Below are positions 1 to 13,041 of a stretch of 64,000 nucleotides of DNA, in pieces (positions within the stretch are counted from its first letter, which is position 1; each line of letters opens with the position of its first letter). Source of the DNA: Planctomycetota bacterium (GTDB taxonomy: Bacteria; Planctomycetota; J058; JAJDCQ01); NCBI GenBank assembly GCA_029260755.1, contig JAJDCQ010000035.1, positions 35,116-99,115 of the forward strand, in the 5' to 3' direction. The position numbers and the translations under genes were made by a program. The notes under the pieces are model-generated. The model did no database searches. It was not told the origin of the DNA and worked only from the letters and a program-made list of their open reading frames with translations.

Positions 1-1047
1 GACGAACTCGTCGGCGATCCGCCACTGGGTCGGCGTCAGGCGGACGTCGAGCGAGCTGCGGAACATGAGCCGGTCGATCTTCTCGATGCCGACGTTCAGG
101 AAGCGAGCCGAGTCTTGCATGCCCGCGCCGTCGAGCAGCGCGCGCAGGGTCGGCTCGTCCGCCGGGTCGAAGCCGTCCATGTTCGTGTCGCCGGCGACGA
201 TGACGGCCTTGCCGGCCGAGTAGGTCGCCATGTACGCGAGGATCTGGACGACCTGATCGTTGCGCGCGTCGATGTCGTCGCGGCTTCCGCCCGCATCACA
301 GTGGAGGTTGTACACGTCCACGAAGATGCCCGGATGGAGCTCGTGGCGCGCCGCCGAGAAGCCCTTCGCGGCGAGGCAGTCGTTCGCGGCTCCCGTGAGG
401 CCATTGCAGGACTGCCACCGCTGCCGCGCGAAGTCGAAGAACGGCGTGTCGCTGAATCGGTTCAGGCCGTCGTTGACGAGCCGCCCGCTCTGCTGGAGCG
501 GCACCGACTGGTGCGGGTGCTGCGCGTCCTGGGCGAGCTCGCCGTGGTACCAGAAGTCCTCCTGGGCGAGGACGAGGTCGTAGGCGTTCAGCTTGTCGCT
601 GATCCGCGGGATGTTGACGATCGGGTTCGAGCCCGAGAGCCCCTGGGGGAGGCCCGCGACGTTGTAACTGAGCGCGCTGAAGCTGCCGCTCGCGAGGCCG
701 GTCGTGCCACCGCCGGTGGTCGTCCCGCCGCCGCCGCCAGTCGTGCCGCCGCCGCCAGTCGTGCCGCCGCCCCCGGTGGTCGTGCCGCCGCCACCCGTGG
801 TGCCGCCGCCGCCCGTCGTGGAGCCGCCGCCGCCGGTGGTGGTGCCGCCCGACCCGCCGGTCGTCGTCCCGCCCGACGTGGTCGATCCGCCCGCGCCCGC
901 GGGGGCGCGACCTCCGCCGTTGCTCCCTCCGCCGCTGCAGCCGGACGCGGCGAGCACCGCGGCGAGCGCCGCGGCAGAAAGGATGAGTCGACCGGGTGCG
1001 CGACGACCGTTCGGTCGCGGCGCGCCCGTGCTGGAACGCGTCACCAT
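1..1047 (-). CDS. Endonuclease/exonuclease/phosphatase-family lipoprotein, 3'-truncated by the window edge
   Basis: The reading frame is open from an ATG at 1047 to the window edge (349 codons), so the C-terminus is missing. Residues 1-40 form a signal peptide ending in a lipobox (ASGC), so export and lipidation are likely. A long Gly/Thr/Ser-rich linker of TTGGGG-type repeats (about 680-900) follows. The folded part opens with SALSYNVAGLPQG and continues with LVLAQEDFWYH, FVDVYNLHCDAG and VAGDTNMDGFDP. These match the metal-binding and catalytic blocks of the EEP superfamily (DNase I-like, sphingomyelinase-like); the N of NVAGLP, the E of QED and GDTN are the expected motif residues. The substrate is unknown: extracellular nuclease or phospholipase/sphingomyelinase are both possible. 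It is transcribed in the same direction as the kinase upstream but separated by about 150 bp. Confidence 0.82.
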   Translation of the reverse strand, partial: MVTRSSTGAPRPNGRRAPGRLILSAAALAAVLAASGCSGGGSNGGGRAPAGAGGSTTSGGTTTGGSGGTTTGGGGSTTGGGGTTGGGGTTTGGGGTTGGGGTTGGGGGTTTGGGTTGLASGSFSALSYNVAGLPQGLSGSNPIVNIPRISDKLNAYDLVLAQEDFWYHGELAQDAQHPHQSVPLQQSGRLVNDGLNRFSDTPFFDFARQRWQSCNGLTGAANDCLAAKGFSAARHELHPGIFVDVYNLHCDAGGSRDDIDARNDQVVQILAYMATYSAGKAVIVAGDTNMDGFDPADEPTLRALLDGAGMQDSARFLNVGIEKIDRLMFRSSLDVRLTPTQWRIADEFV

Positions 1048-1198
1048 CTTCGGAACCCCTCTCTCTCTCGTGATCTCCCCTGCAGGGGCGTCACACGAGC
1101 CGCCGTTGTTAACAAATCGAGACGGAGAGGGCAACGAAGGAACCGAAGAGACGCGCATCGCCTGGGCGCGGTCGCGGAAGGAGTTACGACGCGACGCG

Positions 1199-4100
1199 TC
1201 AGCGCGGCCGGCGACCGAGGCGGCCCGTCGGCACGGAAACGAGGTCGCCTTCTGGACCTGCAACCAGCCCGGTTCGCCGGCGCGCCTGATCGATCAACGC
1301 GTCGCGACTCTCGTCGAGAACCTCGAACGACCAGAGGGCGAGGCGCCCGCTCTCCTCCACCGAGGCGAGTCGACGCCCGTCGGGGCTCCACCGCAGCCCG
1401 CTCGCCGTCGACGGGACCCGCCAGCGCTGGAGAACGCGGCCGCTCGGGATCTCCCACAGGGTGACGTCGGGCTCGGTGCCGGCGCTCGCCGCAATGTCGC
1501 CGCCGGGGCGGACCGAGAGGTGCTTGATCTCGTCGCCCTCGGGGCCGAGCCGGAGCCGGTCCTGCCCATCGACGCCGAGGACGCGGAGCAGCACCGGCTG
1601 GCGTCCCCGCCGACCGTGCTCGTGCCCGCCGACCACGACCGTGCGCACGGCCCGGTCGAGGTCGAGCGCGTGGGCGTGGAGGCGCCCGGTCCGGGCTCCG
1701 AGCTCGGTCGGCGCGCCGCCGCTCGTCCGGCCGAGGAACGTCCGCTCGGATGCGCCGTCGAACCAGGCGAGACGCCGCCCGTCCCGACCGACGCCGACGA
1801 CGCCGCCCGCGCCGAGCTCGACGACCGGCGTCGGATCGACGGTGAGCTCGGGAAGCTCGATCCGCCGCACCACCTTCCAGCCATCCGGCCCGGCCGAGAT
1901 GCCCTGCACCGCGAGGAGGTCGCCGTCGTCGGTGAACGCCAGGCCGTGGACGACCGTCTCCGATGCGTCGATGCCGTCGCCACCCGGGAGGGTCAGGTCG
2001 CGGGCGTCGTCTTCTCCGAGGTGGACGGTGATCCGTCCGCCGTCGCCGCCGACCGCGAGCCGTTCGCCGTCGGATGCCGCGACCGACGCGAGCGGGTAGC
2101 CGGCGCGCATCACCTCCCAGCCCCGCACCGCGAAGTCGAACAGCCCGATCTCGCCGCCGGCGGTCACCGCGAACAGGAAGTCCGGATCGCGCCACGCGAT
2201 CGCGGTCGCGCCGCTCTCGAATGTTTGGGGGGATATCTCCCAGCTCACCCGGGCGACCTCCCACGAGCGGATCGCCCCGTCCGTCGTGCCCGTGAGGATC
2301 TCGTGGTCCGGGGCGTACCCGAGCGCCTCGATCGCTCCGGCGCCTCCGACGAAGGTGCCGATCTGAACGCGACGGGCGACGTTCCAGATCCGCACCTTCC
2401 CGTGCGCGTCGCCGCTCAGCAGGGTCGGCACGGCGGTCGGAGGGAACGCGAGCGCGGTGATCCGCGCGTCGTGGGCGGCGTCGTTCGGCAGCCCGGGGCC
2501 GGTTTGCTCCTGGGCGAGGTCGTGGAGGTGGAGGCTGTAGTCCTCCGCCGCGAGCGCGACGAGTCGTCCGTCCGCCGAGATGGCGATCCGCGTGACCGGT
2601 GCGCTCGCCTGGAGCATCGCGGTGACCCGGTTGCCCTCGACGAGCCCCACCCGGCTCTGGTCGGTCAGGGCGATCGCGACCTTGCCGCCGCCGACGCCGA
2701 CGGCCGCAGCCTCACCGACATGGTCGTGGCGAGCGAGGACGGCTCCGTCGCGCGTCCGGACGATGCGCAGGGTGTCGCTCCCCGCGATGGCTGCCATCGC
2801 GCCGTCGGGGGCCAGCGCGGCGGCGTCGATGCGTCCCGCGACCGGAGCGAGCGTCTGGTCGCGCGCGTCGCCCCGAAGGATCGCGATGCCGCCGTGGTCG
2901 TCGATCTCGACGAGGCCGCCGTCGCCGAGCCATCGCACCGCGACGATCTCCCCCGCGGTGGGGCCGAGGGCGCGGGCGATCTCGCCGGTCTGGCCGTCGT
3001 GGAAGCGGATGAAGCGATCGGCGTAGGTCGAGGCGATGCTCGGGCCTCCGGCGATCGAGAGGACCGGTCCGCTCGCCCCGTAGAGCCCGGCGAGCTCGCC
3101 CGCCCCGTCGGGGTCATCGATGTGGACGAACCCGGCGTCGTCGATCACGGCGACCTGACGTCCGCCGGCCCGGAACGCCGCCCGCCACGTCGCCTGATGC
3201 CCGACGAAGCGGACCATGTTGCGGACGGCCGGCGGGTCGAGCGCGAGATGGATGCGGACGCCGGCGCCCGAGATGGCGATCGCCCGTCGCCCGTCGTCGC
3301 TCGCCGCGATGGCGATGATCGGCGCCGAGAGGGTCGCGCGACCGAGGTCGACCCGTCGAACCTCCTCGCCCGGTCGGACGAGGTGGATCTGGCCGCGATG
3401 GGTCCCGACGAGGAGGCGCCCGTCGGGAAGGGGGGCCGCCGCCCGAACGGTGCCGACGCCGGCAAGCTCGACCCGCTGAAGCGGGGCGTCGTCGTCGAGC
3501 GCGCCGTGGAGGACGTCGCCGTCGACGACGGCGACCAGCCGGCCGTGGCCGCAGCCGACCCACCCCGCGTCCCGGGCGAGGCCGGGGCGCGAGGCGGCCG
3601 GCTCGCCGTCGATCGCGTCCGCCGGCCAGCGTCGGGTCGAGAGATCGGCGCCGACCGCGGTGACGTGATCGCCGACCGCGGCGAGGGCGACGACCCCGAC
3701 GCCGTGCGCGCCGAGTCGCGCGACCGGCGCGCCGTCGGCCGGGTCCCACGCGCGAACCGTGCCGTCGGGGCCGCTCGCCGAGAGCAGCCGGCGCCCGTCG
3801 TCGCTCCACGCGACCGCGGTTGCGGGGCCATCCTCGGGGAGGATCAGGGCGCGGGCGCGCCGTGACTCGCCGTCCCACAGGCGCACGCCCGCCGTGTCGG
3901 CCGTCGCGAGGGTGGCGCCGTCCGGGCTCCAGGCGACGTCGACTCGCTCCCCGCCGTGCCGGACCGACGTGGTGAACCGGAGCCACGCCGTCCGCGCCCG
4001 CGCCCGGGCGATGATGATGCGCGCGCGGACGTCGTCCGTGATCGCGAGCGCGCCGGCGGCGGTGGCCCAAGCCTCCTGATGGTGGTTCCGCGCGAGGAGG

Positions 4101-5533
4101 CCGGCCGCCCGCTCGACGAGCATCGCGACCCGCTCCGCATCGGAGCTCGCCGGCCCCGACGCGGCGTCGCCGCCCCGCTCGCGATCGGGCTCGGCCTCGG
4201 AGCCGGCGCCCGCCTCGGCGGCGAGCCGGTCGGCCCGCGCCCGCTCGGCGCGGGCGAGCTCCTCGGCCGCGGCGAGCCGGGTGCGGAGCGCCGCGGCGCT
4301 CGCGCGGGCGTCGTCGACGGCCCGGGCCGCGAGGGCGATCGCCATGCCGAGGCCGAGACCGGCGAGCACCACCGTCGCCAGGAGCGCGACGGCGCGCGCG
4401 CGGTTCCGTCGCGACCATCGGAGCACCCGGGCGGCGCGGCCGACCGGGCGCGCCCGGATCGACCGGCCGGCGAGGAAGCGGCCGAGCTCCTCGGCGACCG
4501 CCGCGGCGGACGGGTAGCGATCGTCGGGGTCCTTCTCGAGGCAGCGGAGGGTGATCGTCTCGAGGTCGGCCGGGATCGCATCGACGACGGCGCGCGGCCG
4601 GATCGGCGGATCCGAGATCACCTTCTGGAGGACCTCGATCGCGTGCTCACCCTGAAACGGCGGGTGGCCGACCGTCGCGCGGTAGAGGAGCGCGCCGACC
4701 GCCCAGATGTCGACGGCCGGGCGCGGCGTCGGGTCGAGGCCGGACGCCTGCTCGGGCGCCATGTAGGAGGGCGTGCCGACGACCACGCCGGTGACGGTGA
4801 GGTGGAGCGTCGTGCGGGTGTCGCCGGCGAGGCCGAAGTCGGTCAGGAGCGTCCGGCCGTCCTTGGCATCGATGATGACGTTCTGCGGCTTCACGTCGCG
4901 GTGGATCACGCCGTGGTCGTGGGCGTGGTCGAGGGCGCGGGCGAGGTCGCGGGCCATCTCCGCCGCGCGCTCCGGCGGCGGGAGCTCGCGCGCGAGCCGC
5001 TCCTCGAGCGACTCGCCCTCGACGAGGTCCATCACGATGTACAGCTGTCCGCCGTGGCTGCCCGCCTCGTGGACGCCGACGATGTTCGGGTGGCGCAGGC
5101 GGGCGCAGACGCGCGCCTCGCGGATGAACCGCTCGCGCTCGTCGGGCTCCATCGTCGGGCCCGACCCGTGGATCATCTTGATGGCGACGTCGCGGTCGAG
5201 CGCCGCGTCGTGAGCGCGGTAGACGACGCCCATGCCGCCGCGACCGATCTCGCCGCGCACCGCGTAGCGCCCGATCTGCCGCGGGACCCCGGGCGCGGTC
5301 GGCGCGGCGAACGACCCGGCCGGCGTGGCCATCCCCGCCGGCAGGTCGCCCGAGGCCGACGCGCGCAGGGTGAGCAGCGGCGCCGAGGTCGGCCGGAGGC
5401 TGTGGGGGCCGCCGGACGGCAGGCTGGCGGGCGGCGCGGCGACCGGCTCCCCGCAGCCCGGGCATCGGGCGACCCCGCGCGCGTCGACGGCAGGCTGGGG
5501 AAAGGCTCGGCCGCAGCGGGGGCAGGGCCGCAT
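1199..5533 (-). CDS. Membrane-anchored Ser/Thr protein kinase with C-terminal WD40 propeller(s)
   Basis: 1444 residues. The N-terminus carries a zinc ribbon (CPRC at 4-7, CPGC at 24-27). A PknB-type kinase domain spans about 88-354: glycine loop GEIGRGGMGVVY, Lys119 in VAIKM, catalytic loop HRDVKPQN (Asp213), DFG at 232-234 and APEQ at 259-262, so it should be active. One transmembrane helix (about 380-403) and a short Ala/Arg/Glu coiled coil follow. The rest (about 510-1430) is WD40-like repeats with recurring SPDG and LWD/IWN signatures, probably two or more propellers outside the membrane. The kinase would signal from the cytoplasm and the propellers would sense or scaffold. This architecture is common in Planctomycetota. 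It stands alone, with a possible near-leaderless promoter immediately upstream. Confidence 0.93.
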   Translation of the reverse strand: MRPCPRCGRAFPQPAVDARGVARCPGCGEPVAAPPASLPSGGPHSLRPTSAPLLTLRASASGDLPAGMATPAGSFAAPTAPGVPRQIGRYAVRGEIGRGGMGVVYRAHDAALDRDVAIKMIHGSGPTMEPDERERFIREARVCARLRHPNIVGVHEAGSHGGQLYIVMDLVEGESLEERLARELPPPERAAEMARDLARALDHAHDHGVIHRDVKPQNVIIDAKDGRTLLTDFGLAGDTRTTLHLTVTGVVVGTPSYMAPEQASGLDPTPRPAVDIWAVGALLYRATVGHPPFQGEHAIEVLQKVISDPPIRPRAVVDAIPADLETITLRCLEKDPDDRYPSAAAVAEELGRFLAGRSIRARPVGRAARVLRWSRRNRARAVALLATVVLAGLGLGMAIALAARAVDDARASAAALRTRLAAAEELARAERARADRLAAEAGAGSEAEPDRERGGDAASGPASSDAERVAMLVERAAGLLARNHHQEAWATAAGALAITDDVRARIIIARARARTAWLRFTTSVRHGGERVDVAWSPDGATLATADTAGVRLWDGESRRARALILPEDGPATAVAWSDDGRRLLSASGPDGTVRAWDPADGAPVARLGAHGVGVVALAAVGDHVTAVGADLSTRRWPADAIDGEPAASRPGLARDAGWVGCGHGRLVAVVDGDVLHGALDDDAPLQRVELAGVGTVRAAAPLPDGRLLVGTHRGQIHLVRPGEEVRRVDLGRATLSAPIIAIAASDDGRRAIAISGAGVRIHLALDPPAVRNMVRFVGHQATWRAAFRAGGRQVAVIDDAGFVHIDDPDGAGELAGLYGASGPVLSIAGGPSIASTYADRFIRFHDGQTGEIARALGPTAGEIVAVRWLGDGGLVEIDDHGGIAILRGDARDQTLAPVAGRIDAAALAPDGAMAAIAGSDTLRIVRTRDGAVLARHDHVGEAAAVGVGGGKVAIALTDQSRVGLVEGNRVTAMLQASAPVTRIAISADGRLVALAAEDYSLHLHDLAQEQTGPGLPNDAAHDARITALAFPPTAVPTLLSGDAHGKVRIWNVARRVQIGTFVGGAGAIEALGYAPDHEILTGTTDGAIRSWEVARVSWEISPQTFESGATAIAWRDPDFLFAVTAGGEIGLFDFAVRGWEVMRAGYPLASVAASDGERLAVGGDGGRITVHLGEDDARDLTLPGGDGIDASETVVHGLAFTDDGDLLAVQGISAGPDGWKVVRRIELPELTVDPTPVVELGAGGVVGVGRDGRRLAWFDGASERTFLGRTSGGAPTELGARTGRLHAHALDLDRAVRTVVVGGHEHGRRGRQPVLLRVLGVDGQDRLRLGPEGDEIKHLSVRPGGDIAASAGTEPDVTLWEIPSGRVLQRWRVPSTASGLRWSPDGRRLASVEESGRLALWSFEVLDESRDALIDQARRRTGLVAGPEGDLVSVPTGRLGRRPR

Positions 5534-5541
5534 GGCGAGTC

Positions 5542-5571
5542 ATTGTCGGTCCGCGCGGGGCCGTCGGTCAA
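5542..5571 (-). promoter_or_regulatory. Candidate sigma70-type promoter of the WD40 kinase gene
   Basis: On the minus strand TTGACC (5566-5571) is followed after 18 bp by GACAAT (5542-5547), and the ATG lies only 8 bp beyond. If used, the transcript would have almost no 5' leader. The -10 match is partial, so this is tentative. Confidence 0.35.
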
Positions 5572-5599
5572 ACCGCGGGAGCGCGAGGCGGGGCGCGCC

Positions 5600-6727
5600 C
5601 TACTTGGTCAGCCAGCGCAGGCCGGTGACGACCTCGCCGCAGAGCGAGCGGGCGTGCGCCTCGGTGAAGCGCGCGCGTGCCGGGTCGCTCGCCTTGAGGT
5701 GCACGTCGCAGAAGGCGAGGGTGAGCGCCTTCGTGATGCGCTGGACGTCCGGCCGCGAGCGCGACGGGAGGAGATGCGCCTTCGGGTTGTCGGCGAACGC
5801 GAGGTGGTCGGCGTTCTGCAGCCACACGAAGGTCTTGTCGCCTTCGGGCATGAGCTCGAACGCCTCGAGGCGCACCTCGGCGGGCTGCGTGCTGCCGTCC
5901 GCGCCGAGCTGGTGGTCCTCGCTCCCGCTCAGGCACAGGAGCGGCCGGTCGATCGTCGCGAAGCTCTCCTTCGAGAAGCGCGAGGTGCCCGTCCCCTGCG
6001 GCGACATGGCGACGCCGATCGTGATCCGCGGGTCGGAGAGGTCGCCCGCCAGGCCGGCCGCGCCGGGCGACACCGGCGGGTCGAGGTGGTCGAGGATCGG
6101 CTGCGCGCCGCAGGCGACGAGGGTGGTGTAGGCGCCGTAGGAGTGGCCGATCACCGCGACCTTCGAGACGTCGATCCGGCCGGCGAGCGGGCCGCCGTCC
6201 GCCGTCCACTCGGTCGCCCGGTCGATCGCGAAGCTCACGTCGCGCGGGCGCTCGAGGACGCTCCGCGGGTCGGCGACGATCTGCAGCAGCGCCTCGTGGA
6301 CCTTCGCCTTGACGCCGATGGCACGCGATCGCCGCGAGAGCCACCGGACGCGCTCGGTGTTGCTGAAGACGTGCTCGGTGCACACCGCGACGTAGCCGTG
6401 GCTCGCCAGATGGCGCGCCTGGTAGAGGAAGGCATCGCGGTTGCCGGCGCCGCCGTGGCTCAGGATCACCAGCGGCCACGGGCCGGCGGCGCGCGGGTAG
6501 TGGACCTTCAGCGGGACGCGTCGCCCGCCCCGGTCGGCATCGGTCAGGTCGGGGAAGTCGAGGGTGAGGGTCGCGTGCGGGCCGTCCTCGGCGCCGGTCG
6601 GCGCGGGCGCGGGCGCCGGCGTGGTCGGGCCGTCGGCCGGCGGCTCGTCGGCGAACGCGGGGAGGGCGAGGGCGAGGATCGCGGTCGCGGCCAGCGCGGC
6701 GGAGCGAATCGAGTCGAGGAAGGTCAT
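5600..6727 (-). CDS. Exported alpha/beta hydrolase (PAF-acetylhydrolase/dienelactone-hydrolase-like)
   Basis: 375 residues. A signal peptide with an AFA|DEP cleavage-like site (about 27) is followed by a Pro/Ala-rich linker. The hydrolase core has an oxyanion-type motif ILSHGGAGNRDAF (about 88-100), the nucleophile elbow GHSYG with Ser196, and a late His in NADHLAF. This pattern resembles platelet-activating-factor acetylhydrolase and chlorophyllase-like esterases. Substrate unknown; likely a periplasmic or secreted esterase. The start is supported by AGGAG 9 bp upstream of the ATG at 6727. It lies between the kinase and the redox island, in the same direction as both, with 69 bp to the hydrogenase protease upstream, so it could be read through from that operon. 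Confidence 0.85.
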   Translation of the reverse strand: MTFLDSIRSAALAATAILALALPAFADEPPADGPTTPAPAPAPTGAEDGPHATLTLDFPDLTDADRGGRRVPLKVHYPRAAGPWPLVILSHGGAGNRDAFLYQARHLASHGYVAVCTEHVFSNTERVRWLSRRSRAIGVKAKVHEALLQIVADPRSVLERPRDVSFAIDRATEWTADGGPLAGRIDVSKVAVIGHSYGAYTTLVACGAQPILDHLDPPVSPGAAGLAGDLSDPRITIGVAMSPQGTGTSRFSKESFATIDRPLLCLSGSEDHQLGADGSTQPAEVRLEAFELMPEGDKTFVWLQNADHLAFADNPKAHLLPSRSRPDVQRITKALTLAFCDVHLKASDPARARFTEAHARSLCGEVVTGLRWLTK

Positions 6728-6796
6728 GTCCGTGGCTCCTGTCGGGCGGGCTCGACGGGAGATACCGGGCCGGAGGCTCGGCGGTTTCGCGGGGCG

Positions 6797-7243
6797 TCAG
6801 GCGAGCGCGAGAATCCGCGCCGCGGCGGGCGCCACGGCCTCTTCCACCGCCGGCGAGAGCCCGGCGCCGGGCTGCACCGGCGGCTCGATCGTGACCCCGA
6901 CGATCGTCACCGAGGGCGGGCGCTCGACGCCGGGCGCGAGCGTCCGGGCGAGGGCGAGGAGGTCGGCGACGCCGATCCCGTGGCCGGAGAGCGGGCGGGC
7001 GCGGCCCGCGGCCAGCTCGTCGGGGTCGAGGACGATCACCCGTCCGGCCGGGCCGCCGTCGTCGAGCGCGTCGACGACGATGGTCGCCGGTCCTCCGCGC
7101 TCGAGGAGCGGGAGCAGCCCGGTCGGGTCGGCGAGCTCGATGACCTCGACGGCGGCGGCCGCGAGCTCGCGGACGCGCCGCGCGACCGCGAGCCCGACGG
7201 CGTCGTCGCCGGCGGCGGCGCCGCCGATCCCGATGACGCGCAT
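6797..7243 (-). CDS. Hydrogenase maturation protease (HycI/HybD/HoxW family)
   Basis: 148 residues from an ATG at 7243. This endopeptidase family removes the C-terminal tail of the [NiFe] large subunit once nickel is inserted. The N-terminus VIGIGGAAAGDDAVG corresponds to the family motif GxGNxxxxDDGxG, with Gly in place of the usual Asn. Candidate nickel-sensing ligands are Asp14, Asp58 (VVDAL) and His88 (SGHGIG), equivalent to Glu16, Asp62 and His93 of HybD. It begins 5 bp after the dihydroorotate-dehydrogenase-like gene ends. Its presumed substrate, HydA, is encoded 7 kb upstream in the same direction and has a 28-residue tail after its last cluster motif. Confidence 0.9.
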   Translation of the reverse strand: MRVIGIGGAAAGDDAVGLAVARRVRELAAAAVEVIELADPTGLLPLLERGGPATIVVDALDDGGPAGRVIVLDPDELAAGRARPLSGHGIGVADLLALARTLAPGVERPPSVTIVGVTIEPPVQPGAGLSPAVEEAVAPAAARILALA

Positions 7244-7248
7244 CGGCC

Positions 7249-8258
7249 CTACGATCGCGGCATCTCCTGGCTGAAGCGCACGAGCGCCTTCATGTAGTGG
7301 GCGCGCTCGTAGGCGGCCGGGTCGTCGGCGGCCCGCGCGCAGAGGCTGCCCTTCATCTGCTCGACGCTCTCGTAGTCCTCCTCGGAGAGCCACTCCTCGA
7401 GCTCCATCTGGACCTTGCCGATCCAGCCGGGGCCGCGCTGGAGCAGGGCGCTCGCCATCTGGACGACGTCCGCCCCCGCGAGGAGCAGCTTGATCACGTC
7501 GGTCGCCCGGTGGGCTCCGGTCGATGCGGCGAGCGAGCTCGGGATGCGTCCGCGGAGGATCGCGATCCATCGGAGCGTCTGCCGCAGCTCGGACGGGCTG
7601 CTCATCTCCATGTTGGCGACCACCTCCATCGTCCCCAGGTCGATGTCGGGATGGATGAACCGGTTGAAGATGACGATGCCCGCCGCGCCCGCCTCGGTCA
7701 GGCGGCGGGCCATGTTGGAGACCGAGCTGAAGTAGGGTCCGATCTTGACCGCGACCGGGATCGAGATCGTCTTGCAGACCGACTCGACCAGCTCGATATA
7801 CCGGTTCTCGACCTCGGCGCCGGTGATGCCGGGCTCGGCCGCGACGTAGTAGATGTTCAGCTCGAGCGCGTCGATCCCGGTGTCCTCGAGGCGGCGCGCG
7901 TAGCGGGTCCACCCGCCGGGGGACGCCCCGTTGAGGCTCCCGATCACCGGGATCTTCAGGTGCTGCCGGCACCGCTCGACGTGCTCGAGCCAGCCGGTCG
8001 GCCCGGTGTTGTAGTTCTCGAGCTCGGGGAACCAGGTGAGCGCCTCGCCGACGCTCTCGGTGGCGAAGTCGAGCATCCGCATCGCCTCGATCGCCTCGTG
8101 CTCGATCTGCTCCTCGAACAGGCTCTTCATCACGACGGCCGCCGCGCCGGCCGCCTCGAGCTGCTGGAGCGTCTCGAGGTCGCCCGAGAGGGGCGAGGCC
8201 GCCGCCACGAGCGGGCTGCGCAGCTCGAGGCCGAGGTAGGTCGTCTTCAGGTCGACCG

Positions 8259-8262
<4 letters not shown>
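7249..8262 (-). CDS. Dihydroorotate dehydrogenase-like flavoprotein
   Basis: 337 residues, an FMN-binding TIM barrel of the dihydroorotate dehydrogenase superfamily: LKTTYLGLELRSPLVAAASPL at the N-terminus, VIGSLNGASPGGW, LELNIYYV, IPVAVKIGPYF and IVIFNRF along the barrel. It matches the 'DHOD-like' subgroup, which is distinct from PyrD and has no settled function. Its ATG overlaps the stop of the pyruvate:ferredoxin oxidoreductase gene by 4 bp (ATGA), so the two are translationally coupled. Position suggests a redox role with ferredoxin or NAD(P)H rather than pyrimidine synthesis; that is an inference. No pyr genes are nearby. Confidence 0.9.
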
Positions 8263-11867
<3,605 letters not shown>

Positions 11868-11910
11868 CGGGAGCTCCTGTTCGAGACGCGGGCGGCCCGC
11901 GTCGGGGTCG

Positions 11911-12861
11911 TCAGGGGTTCACGCCCGCGGCGGCGAGGCGGTCGCTCGTCTGGGCATCGCCGACGCCCGTGCGGATGGTCAGGACCGGACACGAGGCCGC
12001 CGCGACGACCCGCTCGGCCGTGCTGCCGAGGATCAGGTCCTTGATGCCCGCGCGTCCCTGGCTGCCCATCACGATCATCCCGGCGCCGAGGCCGTCGGCG
12101 AGCGCGACGATCTCCCGGTGGGGACGCCCGCGGACGACGTGCTCGCTCGTCCGGAGCTCGCCGGGGCGGCCGACCTCGCGGAGCTCATTGGCGAGGACGC
12201 CCTTCGCCTCGGTGCGGACCTGCTCGAAGAACCGGTCGAACGCCGCGCTCTCGCCGCCACGGTCGATGACGATGCCGGACAGGCCCTCGGGCGCGACGAC
12301 GTGGACGAGATGGAGCTCGGAGGAGAGCTCCTTCGCGAGCTCGAGGGCGACGCTCGCGCCCTCCCGGGCGCACGCGCTGAAGTCGGTGGGGCAGACGATC
12401 GAGCCCGACTCGAACGTGTCCGGGCCCTCGCCGCGGACGGTGAGGACGGGCCGGAGAGACCGTCTCAGCACGTCGGCCGCGACGCTGCCGAGGAGCATCT
12501 TCGTCAGCCCGCGGCGGCCGTGCGTCCCGATCACGATCAGGTCGGCCGATCCGACCTCCGCCTCGCGCAGGATCGTGTCGGCGGCGCCGCCGAGGTGGAC
12601 CTCCGGGCTCAGCGGCGTGCCCGCCGGGACGTCGCACCCGGCCAGGAACGCGTCGACCTCGTCGCGCGCGATCTTCTCGGCGCGGACGAGGTCGAGCACG
12701 CTCGTGCCGTCGAACGCCGGCGAGAGGTTGAGCGGCTCGACGACGTGGAGCAGCCGGATGCGTCCAGACGATCGCGCGCAGAGCGATGCGGCGAGGGCGA
12801 CGGCTCGCCGGCTCACGTCGCTGAAGTCGATGGGGACCAGAATCTCGCGGAATCTCAGCAT
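11911..12861 (-). CDS. Tandem-domain universal stress protein
   Basis: 316 residues from the ATG at 12861, chosen over an upstream in-frame start because a strong GGAAGGAGAGGG lies just before it and the protein then begins MLRFREILVPIDFS, as the family does. There are two USP domains, about 4-145 and 155-300, each ending in the ATP-binding pattern G-2x-G-9x-G-S/T (GTHGRRGLTKMLLGS; GSQGRAGIKDLILGS). USPs of this kind bind ATP and are induced by oxygen or energy limitation. It sits directly upstream of nifJ and downstream of the hydrogenase and APH/kinase genes in the same direction. A second tandem USP is encoded inside the Rnf operon. Confidence 0.95.
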   Translation of the reverse strand: MLRFREILVPIDFSDVSRRAVALAASLCARSSGRIRLLHVVEPLNLSPAFDGTSVLDLVRAEKIARDEVDAFLAGCDVPAGTPLSPEVHLGGAADTILREAEVGSADLIVIGTHGRRGLTKMLLGSVAADVLRRSLRPVLTVRGEGPDTFESGSIVCPTDFSACAREGASVALELAKELSSELHLVHVVAPEGLSGIVIDRGGESAAFDRFFEQVRTEAKGVLANELREVGRPGELRTSEHVVRGRPHREIVALADGLGAGMIVMGSQGRAGIKDLILGSTAERVVAAASCPVLTIRTGVGDAQTSDRLAAAGVNP

Positions 12862-12886
12862 GATGTCCCTCTCCTTCCTCCGGGGT

Positions 12887-12917
12887 GGCGCGCGCGTCAC
12901 AACGCACGCGGCGCGCC
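12887..12917. repeat. GC-rich imperfect inverted repeat upstream of the USP gene
   Basis: GGCGCGC-GCGT and ACGC-G-GCGCGCC form an 11-bp stem with one bulge around an 8-nt loop. It lies in the 180-bp gap between the APH/kinase stop (13042) and the USP start (12861). There is no T-run, so it is a weak terminator candidate; it could be a processing or attenuation hairpin that separates expression of the hydrogenase genes from USP-nifJ. The rest of this gap shows nothing else I can name. Confidence 0.4.
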
Positions 12918-13041
12918 AAGGGATGGTCGTGGCGGCGCGTCGTGTTCCGCCGGTCTTGGGGTCGGAGCGGCGCGAGGTTCTTCGCGGATGGCGAGATATT
13001 GCCCGGTCCGTCCGCCTCCTGGGTGGGGCGACCGCGACCGA

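Noticed and set aside
704..3865. Long plus-strand ORF (1053 codons) opposite the lipoprotein and WD40 kinase
   Set aside because: Pro/Arg/Asp-rich translation with no domain; its strand is antisense to two genes with clear motifs. High GC removes stops from antisense frames.
12862..13041. A gene in the gap between the APH/kinase and USP genes
   Set aside because: No ORF with a start and ribosome site; only an imperfect GC-rich inverted repeat is seen.
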